From NCBI GenBank assembly GCA_027618475.1, contig JAQCEJ010000004.1, forward strand, positions 1 to 64,000: a DNA stretch of 64,000 nt. Direction: 5' to 3'. The notes beneath the pieces are model-generated. The model did not search any database and was not told the origin of the DNA. It was given only the letters and a program-made list of their open reading frames with translations. Positions within the stretch are counted from its first letter, which is position 1; each line of letters opens with the position of its first letter. Made by a program: the position numbers and the translations under genes. This stretch comes from Planctomycetota bacterium (GTDB lineage Bacteria; Planctomycetota; Planctomycetia; Planctomycetales; Planctomycetaceae). Shown here one piece after another: positions 1-8,550 of the stretch.

Positions 1-1033
1 CGTACCGTAAGGGACCGACGTACTTCTGGAACGATGATCGCGCAAGGGTGCCATCGCGGACTCGATGCCACCAGTGAAAGAGTTGGTCAGAGAGTTCCAA
101 GAGTGACTTGCCGATCTCGGCGCCGTCATTTTCCCGGTCGATCATGGCTTGAAAGTCGCGCCGCAGGTGCGCCCAGCATAACTGCCGACGCTTGATCCAG
201 GTGTACGCCGTCCAACGATCCGAGGTCAGTACACGGTTGTAGTTCTCGCCGAGCATTTCGCGGATGACTTTCGCGCCGCGTGTTCCGGCAATAGTAAATA
301 CCGTGGCGACTTGCGTCACTGCGACCCAGAGCCAAGCCTTGCTGCGATTCTCTCGCCAAGAGGTTTCATCCGCCCCCGCGTCTTGGCTGCGAACATACTC
401 GCGTAACTCTTCGACCGGCGCTTCGAGGCTCTCGCTGGTAGCCCGTTCGAGCTTGCAGACCATGCCCGTGGAGATGGTCAGTCCGAACAGATCGGCGGCC
501 AAGGATTGGATCGGCCGTTTACCGAGTCGATAGGCCCCCGCCAGCAGACTCAGGACGGCCTGCAAACGTGGTCCGAACGCGCCACGCGGCACACCCGGTG
601 GAAGTTGGCCGCAGGTCTTTGCTCCACATTCGTCGCAAATCAGCCGGTGCAGGCAATACTCGGTAACAACCGGCTCGATGGGCGGCAACTCGGCGACTTG
701 ATGCCGCAGCGGTTCAGGATCGTCGCCGAGCAACTCAGTGCCGCAACTGCGGCACGTTTCCGGCTTGATGTCGAACGACTCGTTGACCTTCTCTGGCGGC
801 ACCAAGTCGCGGCGGTGCGGCTTGTGACCCGGCTGCCCACCACGTTTCTTTCCGGTGGGACGTTTCGGCGGCGCACGCTTGACTGACGGTGGATCGGACG
901 AGGGCGGCTTCGACGAGTTAGAGGAATTCTGGTTCAGCCGCGCCTTGAGTTCGGCAACCTCGCGCTGGAGGTCCCGGATGATCTGATGGCAGAGGGCCAA
1001 GTCGTCAGGCAGTGGGGCGGCGTCCGTACTCAT
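1..1033 (-). CDS. IS66-family transposase (TnpC), C-terminus beyond window edge
   Basis: DDE transposase that moves the IS. About 344 residues are visible from ATG at 1033 (MSTDAAPLPDD). The N-terminus has a short coiled coil and the NQNSSNSSKPPSSD linker typical of IS66 TnpC near residues 34-47. A zinc-binding segment with CRSCG (about 94-98) and CDEC (133-136) follows. The catalytic core begins with ADETSW (Asp 222) and the second Asp lies in TSDRWTAY (about 272). The third catalytic Glu would lie past position 1. No frameshift or stop is seen in the visible part, so the transposase may be intact. Identity is firm; activity cannot be judged. Confidence 0.93.
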   Translation of the reverse strand, partial: MSTDAAPLPDDLALCHQIIRDLQREVAELKARLNQNSSNSSKPPSSDPPSVKRAPPKRPTGKKRGGQPGHKPHRRDLVPPEKVNESFDIKPETCRSCGTELLGDDPEPLRHQVAELPPIEPVVTEYCLHRLICDECGAKTCGQLPPGVPRGAFGPRLQAVLSLLAGAYRLGKRPIQSLAADLFGLTISTGMVCKLERATSESLEAPVEELREYVRSQDAGADETSWRENRSKAWLWVAVTQVATVFTIAGTRGAKVIREMLGENYNRVLTSDRWTAYTWIKRRQLCWAHLRRDFQAMIDRENDGAEIGKSLLELSDQLFHWWHRVRDGTLARSSFQKYVGPLRY

Positions 1034-1163
1034 GCCCCACAGCGGAACGAAAACCGGCAATCAGGGCAAGACCAGTTTGTGACCGGGAAAGCTCGAAAAC
1101 GTCGAAAATCAGCCGTTTGGCCTGCCCGCGATTTTTTGGCTTACATGGGGTGTGAACGGTTAC
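1..1163 (-). mobile_element. IS66-family insertion sequence, left part outside window
   Basis: The element contains a tnpC-type transposase on the minus strand and ends inside a secreted glycosidase-like gene. The outer end is probably at about 1163, where the minus strand reads GTAACCGTTCACACCCC directly after the point where the host protein stops resembling its family. A second GTAAGC-like motif ends at 1144, so the boundary is uncertain by about 20 bases. Only about 130 bases separate this end from the transposase start, so no tnpA or tnpB precedes tnpC. This matches the single-gene (ISBst12-like) branch of IS66. The other end and any 8-bp target duplication lie outside the window. Confidence 0.8.
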
Positions 1164-2624
1164 CAATTCTATTCTGAGCCTCACCGTTTGGCCGGATAAA
1201 TCCCCTAAGTCCGAGCCTGCTTTCCACAACATCGCCTGCGACAGCGAATCGCCGTACAACTCGGGACTGTCGGCCAGTGCAAAACCTTCGATCGGTTCAC
1301 CGGCTTCATTCTGCACTTCGATGCGAATGCTCCCGGCGGCGGAGGTTGAATAGTTGAGCATCAGCTTGTTGCCGGTGAATGTGATCGGTTTCGTGATCAA
1401 CTCACCTCCCGAGAGGGGGGCAGTAACCGAGACGAAACCATCGACGCGAATCGTCTGCCGACGAATGTACGCCGTACGGTCTTGCAAGGTACTTTCGGTG
1501 ACATAGATCGAAATTTCGGGGGGAGCGTCGTCGATGGCAGAGGCGGTTTCGACGAGTCCCCAGTTTTGATAACAGTCACCGTAAAACCAGCTGTCGGTCT
1601 GACGCAGCCCGGGACGGATGAACGATTCGGGCCAGACGCGAAACGTGTGCGCATCGCGGCTGCTCATGAACATCCCATCGGTGATCGCCGTCCCCTCGCG
1701 CGGCGATTTCGCACCACGAAGTTCACGATACTCGGAGCGGGGAAGTCCCTTCGCCGCAGCGGTCCACCCCCGGTCGATATATCGCGTGGGAAAGCCGAGA
1801 AAAATATGGGGAGCCCGGTAATACGGAATGATGCCGTTCGTGTAAAGTTCGCTCACCCGGCCTGGTGTGTATTCGAGAAATGTCGGCTCGGTCCAGGTGA
1901 TAAAATCTTTCGATGTGCAGGTACGGATATCGCGGCCATCTTTGAAGTCGCGATGGTATTCGCGATACTCACCGCGCACGGCGTCCCAGAAAGCGAGATT
2001 CTGCGAATCGAAAGCACCGAGCGTAATCACCGGCTTGTCGGACATCAGCTCCCAGTGAATCGCGTCGGCCGATTTGAGGGTGTACATTCCCTTTCCGTTA
2101 TTCCCTTGCCCATAGCCGATCGCTTTGTATCGGGCATCCTCGGCTGCGTCGGGGTTGGGATCTTTGAACGGCGTGAAGTTATGCCGGCCGAGGCCGTCCC
2201 AGACGATGTTGTTATCCATTGAACCGTCGAATTCATAAAGTTCGAGATTCGGCTTCGACCAGTAGATCCCGTTTTCGCTTTCGGCATAGCAATAGACCTC
2301 GCGGTGCGGTTCGGTGTATCCCTCCAGAGTGTAATCGACATGCACACCCCGATAATACATGCGGTAAATGCCTTCGTCCTCGAATACCGTAATGTAGTTG
2401 ACGCCATTTCCTTCCCAGGGCAGATCGGTAGAAAAGGAAATCTCCTGCAATGTCGGATGATGCAACTGCTGCCGGGCCTCGCCGGTGAGCGATTCGATGA
2501 GAAATTCATCGGTGAAAAGTTCAAGCCGTGAACCGATAGAGATCGGCTCGTCGGCGAAACCTTCCATCGCGCCAACGCCACCGAACAGAACAAATAGAAG
2601 TGAGATCAAACGGAGAGCGGTCAT
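1005..2624 (-). pseudogene. Secreted glycosidase-like (GH32/43-type propeller) protein, C-terminus cut by IS66
   Basis: The start at 2624 has an AAAGGAAC ribosome site and a signal peptide (MTALRLISLLFVLFGGVGA). The body resembles secreted five-bladed-propeller, GH32/43-like hypothetical proteins common in planctomycetes, with repeated motifs such as YRMYYRG, YAESENGIYWSKP and MFMSSRDAHTF. The C-terminal beta domain (FTGNKLMLNYSTSAAGSIRIEV) is present, but the usual final strand after VRLRIEL is missing. The reading frame instead runs into IS66 sequence and stops inside the IS at 1005, adding about 50 foreign residues. Only about a dozen native residues are lost, so partial function is possible. 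The substrate is unknown, though sulfated or algal polysaccharide degradation is a plausible setting. Confidence 0.7.
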
Positions 2625-2766
2625 CGAGGCTGTTCCTTTCCGCTGCGAAGATGAATCAAGGCTGACAACGAGATACGACGCCGTCGATTAGATCACCTTC
2701 GACACATGCATTCAAGCAACCAGCCGGCAGGAAGAATAAAGGGAGCACATCCTGCGAAGAGCGCGC

Positions 2767-2805
2767 AAAATGAGCCCTCGGATTAGCAATCAATCCAAGG
2801 GCTCA
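2767..2805 (-). terminator. Terminator after tRNA-Ser
   Basis: Inverted repeat TGAGCCCT.GGATT against AATCC.AGGGCTCA (2771-2805) with one internal mismatch. On the minus strand it is followed by a short T run (CATTTTG). It lies directly downstream of the tRNA-Ser gene. Confidence 0.7.
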
Positions 2806-2807
2806 TC

Positions 2808-2897
<90 letters not shown>

Positions 2898-3286
2898 AGT
2901 GCGTGGGAACATCGGGATTTCACGCCATAACTGCCTGAACACCCGCTTCCTCATGCCACGTCGCAGATGATTGCCGACGAGACATACAAGAAGTTTAGCT
3001 CACGATCATAAACTCAACAAGGGAAGCGTCAGGAACTTCGGGCAACCCCCGTTAAAACCGGCATAACGCGATCATATTGCTGAGATTTAACCGCTGGAAA
3101 CAGAGGGCGACGAGCGTTTTGCCCAGCTTCAGACAGATAGAGCCGGTCGGTCGCTTGCCGGTTCGTTTTTTTTTGCTAGACTGTGATTCTCGAAATCGAA
3201 CGCAGGCTGTTTTGCTGTCACGGGGAGAACCTCGGCGATGTCAAACGTGTCGAATTGTCGTTCGAGATGGGGACCAGAAAAAACGT
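2898..3286. other. Intergenic region between the two tRNA genes
   Basis: No protein gene is supported here. A possible promoter for tRNA-Met on the plus strand is TTGCCG (3155-3160), 16 bases, then TAGACT (3177-3182), which would leave a leader of about 100 bases. A run of ten T residues sits inside the spacer. The rest shows nothing recognisable. Confidence 0.4.
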
Positions 3287-3360
3287 GGCGGAGTAGCTCA
3301 GCTGGTTAGAGCAGCGGAATCATAATCCGCGTGTCGGGGGTTCGAATCCCTCCTCCGCTA
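3287..3360 (+). tRNA. tRNA-Met (anticodon CAT, elongator type)
   Basis: 74-nt cloverleaf. Acceptor GGCGGAG pairs with CTCCGCT, with a G-U first pair. The D-arm is GCTCAGCTGGTTAGAGC and the anticodon loop ATCATAA gives CAT. The T-arm is GGGGGTTCGAATCCCTC. CCA is not encoded. The body resembles bacterial elongator Met tRNA, not initiator, although a tRNA-Ile2 (CAT modified by TilS) cannot be fully excluded. An integrase remnant lies immediately 3' of it. Confidence 0.93.
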
Positions 3361-3666
3361 CTTTCTTCAGCCAGCGACGCTGGCTGACTCTCAACGCCAA
3401 ACCCTTGTTCCGGCAAGGGTTTATTCTTTTCGACGTCCGCTTCTTCATCTATCTCCGCCGACTCTCCCTGTGACACTGGGTGACTGTTTGCGTCATCCGA
3501 CGCCAGAAGTTTGGCAAACATGTGTGCAAACTTTTCCATCTCCTCAGAACTGGCTGACTCGATCGACTTCAGTTGCGGTGGAGCCGGCAGGCCATTGCTC
3601 GATCGGCCAGATCCAGATGCGTGTAGGTGTTCATCGTCAGGTCGACGTTATTGTGAGCAGAATTAC
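3306..3666 (-). pseudogene. Remnant of tyrosine recombinase (phage-type integrase) C-terminus next to tRNA-Met
   Basis: On the minus strand 3668-3570 encodes NNVDLTMNTYTHLDLADRAMA, the box holding the Tyr nucleophile region of tyrosine recombinases (here the T-x-x-x-YTH motif). A one-base shift near 3580 then moves to a frame reading LPAPPQLKSIESASSEEME and continuing to the tRNA. The remainder of the integrase (N-terminal DNA-binding and most of the catalytic domain with the Arg residues) is missing. The open frame finally reads antisense through the tRNA, which gives a well-known false peptide. A decayed integrative element that used the tRNA 3' end as its attachment site is the likely source. 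Confidence 0.75.
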
Positions 3667-4347
3667 CGGGCGAAAGTAACCGACGACCACCGGCACGCGG
3701 GCGAGCGTCGATTGCATCACGCGCACGGTCCAGTTGAGACCGAGTTGTTGCGAAAGGTGATTCACCACGACGAGAATATGTTCCGTCACCGGCGATGTGC
3801 CGATACGTTTCAGCCGGAGGAGCGTGTACCAACCGAACAGCGGGCGGAACGAGCAGATGATGACGCCCAGCGTCCAGCCGGCGACGATCCATTCGAGATA
3901 CGGCTCGAAGAAGTGATGAATCCGTTCGGTCCATGTGAGATCGTACGGTTTGACGTCGCGCGGGGAGGGGAACGGTTCGTTTCGCATCGCCGGCGGTTCA
4001 TCGATGGCGACGGGAATCGGTTGCGTTGAGGGAATGATTGGGTCGTGAGGCATGATTGGTTCGGCCGCAAGCGGAATCTCTTCCACGACGGTGGGAGCGA
4101 TCATCTCGGCTCGTTCGACGTTCGACGCTGTCGGTTGCATCGTCCACGTGACGATCGGCAGAATTACCGCGGCGGACATCACGAACATCAACACAACATA
4201 ACGAATCGAAGCGTTGCGACGCCGCATGAGACGCATCACGACGACGGCGACGAGCGCCACGAGTGTGAACTGCCAGAGCGAGTGGATAAGAATCCAGCCG
4301 AGGCGTTCGACGGCAGTTTCGGAGAGCGGAGCGAAGAGAGGGTTCAT
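3637..4347 (-). pseudogene. BlaR1/MecR1-like M56 sensor, truncated before the protease motif
   Basis: BlaR1-type proteins are membrane antirepressor proteases that cleave a BlaI-type repressor. Visible here are transmembrane helices (IHSLWQFTLVALVAVVVM; YVVLMFVMSAAVILPIV; WIVAGWTLGVIICSF) and the conserved stretch RIGTSPVTEHILVVVNHLSQ to VVVGYFRPVILL. Homologs normally continue with the HEXXH zinc protease site. Here the sequence breaks after VILL at about 3666 and joins the integrase remnant, so the catalytic half is gone. I chose ATG 4347 (MNPLFAPLSE) over longer upstream frames that run through a repeat and a G homopolymer. The gene lies downstream of blaI in the usual order but is not functional as a protease. 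Confidence 0.8.
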
Positions 4348-4380
4348 ATGTCGTCGTCCGTTGTTCGTGGTCAGTTGTAA

Positions 4381-4533
4381 ACCCTCTCCCGGCGGGAGAG
4401 GGTCGCCGCGAAGTGGCGGGGGGGGGGGGGGGGGGGAGATCTCGGCGTTCGAATGTGTGCAATCGCATCTCAATGCTCCCTGCGCCCCTCACCCGGATGT
4501 TGCGCATCCGACCTCTTCCACGGGGAGAGGTGT
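4381..4533. repeat. REP-like palindromic repeats with a 19-G homopolymer
   Basis: Between blaI and the blaR1 remnant lie a perfect palindrome ACCCTCTCCC-GGC-GGGAGAGGGT (4381-4403), a run of 19 G on the plus strand (4418-4436), and a second imperfect palindrome around CCTCTTCCACGGGGAGAGG (4510-4530). The same family (CCCTCTCCC...GGGAGAGGG followed by GGTGAGG) recurs at 47381-47431. Such extragenic palindromes are common in planctomycete genomes. The length of the G run may be an assembly artefact. Confidence 0.7.
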
Positions 4534-4578
4534 ATGAGGAAAGTTCCCCCTTGCTTGCGATTCGGGCCAGATTCTGAC

Positions 4579-4971
4579 TCATCCCTCATTCTTCCCTTCC
4601 AATTCGTCGAGCAGTTTTCGGGCTTCGTCGATCTCGGATTTCGTCGCTTTGCTTTTCGAGAGGGCTTGGAGCACGAGGCTCATTGCTGAGCTGTCGTAGA
4701 CCTTTTCGATGAGTTCGTTGAGAATCGTTTTCGAGGCCCTGTCGCGGGTGATCGCCGCGCTGTAGATATGCGGCGTCGCCTGTTCGTCGCGTTTGACAAG
4801 TTTTTTGGTGAGCATCACCGAGAGCATCTTGACGGTGGTCGAGTAGTTGGTCCCTTTGGCTTCGTTGAGCCGGGTATGAACGTCTCGGACGGGGGAGGGG
4901 CCGAGATCCCACAAAATCCGTAGGATTTCGAGTTCGACGGCCGTCGGTTGAGCAGAGCCGAGTTCGCGCAT
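4579..4971 (-). CDS. blaI: BlaI/MecI/CopY-family transcriptional repressor
   Basis: 130-residue winged-helix repressor. I chose ATG 4971 because GGGGAG sits seven bases upstream; a longer frame starting at 5016 has no such site. The N-terminal helix-turn-helix region runs through QPTAVELEILRILWDLGPSPVRDVHTRLNEAKG, and YSTTVKMLSVMLTKKLV is the recognition/wing part typical of the family. The C-terminal dimerisation helices (SKATKSEIDEARKLLDEL) are complete. BlaI proteins bind operators as dimers and are released when a BlaR1 partner triggers their cleavage. The partner next door is truncated, so this repressor is probably constitutive or answers to another protease. Confidence 0.9.
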   Translation of the reverse strand: MRELGSAQPTAVELEILRILWDLGPSPVRDVHTRLNEAKGTNYSTTVKMLSVMLTKKLVKRDEQATPHIYSAAITRDRASKTILNELIEKVYDSSAMSLVLQALSKSKATKSEIDEARKLLDELEGKNEG

Positions 4972-5030
4972 GGATGTCTCCCCGAGCAGAAATAGCGAAA
5001 CCTTTCGCTGAGTCAAGGCCGGTAATGGAT

Positions 5031-5431
5031 AATTGACAGTTGATAATAGACAATGGAAGAGGCTGCTATTGCTTCAGATTGAGCTTGGCCGATTTGATGA
5101 TGCTGGTGAGGAGTTTCAGAAGTTCGACGGCATCGGCGTGGATCGAGGCGAAGGACTTGGTGTCCAAATATTCGGTCGCTTTCAGCATTTGCAGCCAGTA
5201 TTCGGTTTCGTTGGCCTCTTACAGCGCGATGCCATTTTTGTGGACGAAGTCCGCACGGCTTTCAGCCTGTTCGGCTTCGCGGACCAGCGCACCAATCGCG
5301 GTTCCGGAACGAAGTAATTGCTTGGCGATAACGTATTCATTCTTTTCAGCATTCAAATGCTTATAGAGCTTCACCATGCGTACGGCAAACGCGAACGACT
5401 TTTCTTTAACAACATTGTCCATTATCAATTA
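5031..5431. repeat. Inverted flanks of the four-helix-bundle gene
   Basis: The left flank on the plus strand (about 5030-5055) contains AATTGACAGTTGATAATAGA then CAATGG. The right flank read on the minus strand (about 5431-5412) contains AATTGATAATGGACAATG. The two are related inverted copies surrounding the IVS-type gene, so a transcript could pair its ends. This resembles the stems that bound intervening sequences in 23S rRNA. The match is imperfect. Confidence 0.45.
5066..5428 (-). pseudogene. Four-helix-bundle (23S rRNA intervening-sequence type) protein with an in-frame stop
   Basis: The N-terminal 69 residues (VKEKSFAFAVRMVKLYKHLN, LLRSGTAIGALVREAEQAES) match the S23/IVS four-helix-bundle family. 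The frame meets TAA at 5219-5221 just after KNGIAL. Reading on in the same frame gives EANETEYWLQMLKATEYLD and a natural stop at 5066. Homologs read ALKEANETEYWL here, so a single Lys codon (AAA or AAG) has become TAA. The full length of about 120 residues is normal for the family. These proteins occur in rRNA intervening sequences or alone, with no firmly known function. Confidence 0.75.
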
Positions 5432-6652
5432 GGATTGCAACCGCCGTTGTCTCAGCTGGTCGACGACCACCGCCATCACGATGATCACGCCGAGGATAAT
5501 GTCTTGCAGCGGATTTTTGAGGCCGAGAATGACGCAACCGCTGCCGATGACGGCCATAATCGTCGCTCCGGTCAGAGTCCCGAGCACCGAACCACGGCCG
5601 CCGCTCAGGCTTCCTCCGCCGATAACGACAGCGGCGATGATCTGGAGTTCCATCCCTGTGCCCGACGTTGGATTGCCGCTTTTGAGCCGGCTGAACTGGT
5701 AAATCCCCGCGATGCCGACGAACAAACCGGCGAGCGTATAGACGGCGATTTTATTGCGGGTCACATTCACGCCGCATAATCGTGCCGTCGATTCGTTTGA
5801 CCCGAGAGCGAACACATACCGGCCGAAGACCGTATAACGAAGCACCAGCGAGAGGACGATCGAGAGAGCGATCACGAACCAGACACCTGTAGGAAATCCC
5901 CAGTACAACGATTCGCTGCGCAGGGTGAGCATTTCTTGAATCCACCCGGGAACTTGCTCGCCGACATTCGGGCGAACCGTCGTTTCGTTCGCCACGATTT
6001 TTGCGAGACCCAGATACAAGGTCATCGTTCCCAAAGTGACGATAAACGGGATCACTCGCAACGTACTGATGAGCAGACCGTTGAGAAAGCCGGTCGCACA
6101 CCCCGTCAGCAGAGCGGCAAAAATCGAGAGCGTGGCGTTCCAGATCTTGTACCGGGGTGCCAGCGATTTCAACCGGTCCTGTTCGGCTTGCAAATCGGCG
6201 ATGCGCTGTTCGATGGCCTCGACGTTGTTCTCTTCGGGTTTACGCCGGGCACGCGAAAGTTCGTTGTTCGCCTCGTTAAGGCGTTGTTGCACGCCGATTA
6301 CATTATCACCTTGTGTGATCAACACAGCCACATCGTTGAGCAGGCACCACGCGAGCACCGTCGCGCTGAGAGCGAGTGCCGTTCCTGCCGAGAGATCGAT
6401 ACCGCCGGAGATAATGATCAGTGTCATGCCGAGCGCGGCCACGGCAACGCTCGCCGTGTGCGTCGCAATGGTCGTCTGATTACGGGCATCGGTAAAGGTT
6501 GGCGTCTCGTTGACCATACGATCGGCCATCGCGAAAAAGAGATAAACGGCTCCCAGCGCGAGAAACGGGCCAAGCACGCCGCTCAGCCAACCTTTAAGAC
6601 CGCGTGATGTCGGCGACGCTGCGATCGTCGGCGTTTTTTCCTGTGTATTCAT
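5429..6652 (-). CDS. Ribose/sugar-type ABC transporter permease
   Basis: Integral membrane subunit of a carbohydrate-uptake-2 importer (RbsC family), 407 residues from ATG 6652. That start overlaps the ATPase stop by four bases (ATGA), indicating translational coupling. Family motifs include [17 protein letters not shown] (about 75-91), [20 protein letters not shown], the [18 protein letters not shown] loop and [21 protein letters not shown]. Residues of about 107-170 form an extra hydrophilic, coiled-coil-like stretch ([35 protein letters not shown]) between membrane segments, which RbsC proteins normally lack. The substrate cannot be assigned from sequence. Downstream is the broken IVS-type gene. 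Confidence 0.9.
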   Translation of the reverse strand: MNTQEKTPTIAASPTSRGLKGWLSGVLGPFLALGAVYLFFAMADRMVNETPTFTDARNQTTIATHTASVAVAALGMTLIIISGGIDLSAGTALALSATVLAWCLLNDVAVLITQGDNVIGVQQRLNEANNELSRARRKPEENNVEAIEQRIADLQAEQDRLKSLAPRYKIWNATLSIFAALLTGCATGFLNGLLISTLRVIPFIVTLGTMTLYLGLAKIVANETTVRPNVGEQVPGWIQEMLTLRSESLYWGFPTGVWFVIALSIVLSLVLRYTVFGRYVFALGSNESTARLCGVNVTRNKIAVYTLAGLFVGIAGIYQFSRLKSGNPTSGTGMELQIIAAVVIGGGSLSGGRGSVLGTLTGATIMAVIGSGCVILGLKNPLQDIILGVIIVMAVVVDQLRQRRLQS

Positions 6653-8163
6653 GGGGTTTTTCTCGTTTCGTCGGACTCCGACGCAATTGCCGCTTTTAGA
6701 ATTTCTTCTTCCGTCCAATCGGCCGTCGGTCGAACATCGCGAAGCCTGCCTCGCGACATCACGGCGACACGATCGCAAATCGCCAGCAGCTCGGGCATGT
6801 ACGAACTGACGAACAGCACGCTTTTGCCCGCCGCTGCCTGTTCGCCGATCAGTCGATAGATTTCGACTTTCGTACCGACATCAATGCCGCGTGTCGGCTC
6901 ATCGAGCAACAAAATATCGGCCTGCTGATGCAACACGCGGGCGATCGCCACTTTTTGTTGATTGCCCCCTGATAGATTCTGAACCGCCTGTTCTTGCGTC
7001 GCGGTTTTGATGCGCAGCGTGTCGATCCAATCGGCAACGGCCCGCCGACGGGAATGGAGCTTCAACCAGCCCCACTGCGAATACGGGTGCAATCGACTGT
7101 ACGTGAGATTGTCGGCGATCGAACGAGATTGAGCGAGCCCTTCCCCCTTGCGGTCTTCCGAGACGAAACCCATTCCCGATTGAATACGCGATTGGGGGGT
7201 CGCCAGCGGCGTCAATTCGGCGACCTTGACGATGCCGCTGCGGACCGTATCGAGAGCGAACAGGCTGCGCAGCAGTTCCGTTCGCCCGGCGCCGACCAGG
7301 CCGGCAATGCCGAGAATCTCACCCCGATGCAGGTCGAACGAGACATCGATCGGCGATTTATACCCCGTCAGACCTTTCGTCGTGAGCAACAGCGGGCCAA
7401 TGGTGTGTGGCACGCGCGGGAACAGTTCATTGACGCTCCGTCCGACCATCATCGAAATGAGCTGCCCGGAAGTCGTTTCTTTCAACTCGCCGTGACCGAC
7501 CGACGCCCCGTCGCGCAGAACGACGAAATCATCGCAGACGTTTTTAATCTCTTCGAGAAAATGACTGATGTAAATGATGCCGATCCCTTGCGACTTCAGC
7601 CGTTTGATGACGTCGAACAAATGCTCGACGTCACGCTGCGTGAGGGAACTTGTCGGTTCGTCGAAGACGATCAACCGGGCCTGCATCACAAGGGCTCGCG
7701 CGATTTCAACGAGCTGCTGAGCGGCGATCGACAATCGATGGACGGGAAGGTGCGGCTGGAGTTCAGGGTGTCCGAGCAATTCGAGCGCCTGCAACACGCG
7801 AGGCCGCTGTTGGTTGCGCTGCAACACTCCCCACCGGTGCGTTTCCTGTCCGAGCATGATGTTGTCTTCGACCGACAGGTCGGGAGCCAGGTTGAGTTCC
7901 TGATAAATCATCGCGACACCCGCCTGCCGGGCTTCGTGCGGTCCCGAAGGAGAATACGAGACTCCAGCCATCTGCATCGTGCCGACGTCAGGAGCGTGTG
8001 CCCCGCTGAGCACCTTCATCAGCGTGCTTTTACCGGCACCGTTCTCGCCGAGTAGCGCGAGTGCTCGTCCAGCGGCGACCTCCAGCGAAACCCCGGCAAG
8101 AGCCTGCGTCGAGCCGAATCGCTTCTGAATACCGGACATGCAGAGCAGGGGAGTGGAGGTCAT
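6649..8163 (-). CDS. Ribose/sugar-type ABC transporter ATPase (two nucleotide-binding domains)
   Basis: 504-residue RbsA/MglA-type energising subunit. Domain 1 has Walker [10 protein letters not shown] (39-47), an atypical signature region [15 protein letters not shown] and Walker [11 protein letters not shown]. Domain 2 has the family's degenerate Walker [10 protein letters not shown], a proper signature [15 protein letters not shown] and Walker [14 protein letters not shown]. This asymmetry is normal for the carbohydrate-uptake-2 family. It is transcribed with the permease, overlapping it by four bases; the binding-protein gene lies upstream beyond a 387-bp gap with inverted repeats. Confidence 0.94.
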   Translation of the reverse strand: MTSTPLLCMSGIQKRFGSTQALAGVSLEVAAGRALALLGENGAGKSTLMKVLSGAHAPDVGTMQMAGVSYSPSGPHEARQAGVAMIYQELNLAPDLSVEDNIMLGQETHRWGVLQRNQQRPRVLQALELLGHPELQPHLPVHRLSIAAQQLVEIARALVMQARLIVFDEPTSSLTQRDVEHLFDVIKRLKSQGIGIIYISHFLEEIKNVCDDFVVLRDGASVGHGELKETTSGQLISMMVGRSVNELFPRVPHTIGPLLLTTKGLTGYKSPIDVSFDLHRGEILGIAGLVGAGRTELLRSLFALDTVRSGIVKVAELTPLATPQSRIQSGMGFVSEDRKGEGLAQSRSIADNLTYSRLHPYSQWGWLKLHSRRRAVADWIDTLRIKTATQEQAVQNLSGGNQQKVAIARVLHQQADILLLDEPTRGIDVGTKVEIYRLIGEQAAAGKSVLFVSSYMPELLAICDRVAVMSRGRLRDVRPTADWTEEEILKAAIASESDETRKTP

Positions 8164-8550
8164 GACGAGGTGCAGTGGTCTTGAAAGAAGAGATTTACCC
8201 CGCAGTGTGATGAACCGTTAAAATTTTCGCAGGAGGCAAGTATTTCAAATGTCTCCACAGATTCTCGCGACGCAAGCATTTATCCGCAATCCATGTCGTA
8301 GATTTGAAACACAGAGATCGCAGAGGAGACAGAGAACAAGAGTAAAACCAGATTTAGCGGTGTCAGTGAACGGATTGATCACACGAAGCATTATCCACGC
8401 TAAGGCATAATGATGAGTGCCGTGTTATTACAGCAGAGTGCACTGAGGAAAAGCCAAAGTCGAAAAATTACTGAGTGACTTTACCTCTGCGATCTCAGCG
8501 TTTGTATAAAAAGCTGAGACCGAAACACGCCGCGGGTATACTCCCGAAAT
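8164..8550. other. Intergenic region between binding-protein and ATPase genes
   Basis: No gene is supported. It contains a 13-bp inverted repeat: GAGATCGCAGAGG at 8314-8326 and its complement CCTCTGCGATCTC at 8484-8496. The flanking wording (AACACAGAGATCGCAGAGGA) resembles short repeats scattered in planctomycete genomes. The 183-bp unit may be a miniature element. It separates the lipoprotein gene from the ATPase gene, so polar effects or differential expression are possible. Confidence 0.5.

Noticed and set aside
3306-3360. Peptide-like frame reading antisense through tRNA-Met
   Set aside because: It is a known annotation artefact of tRNA complements, not a gene.
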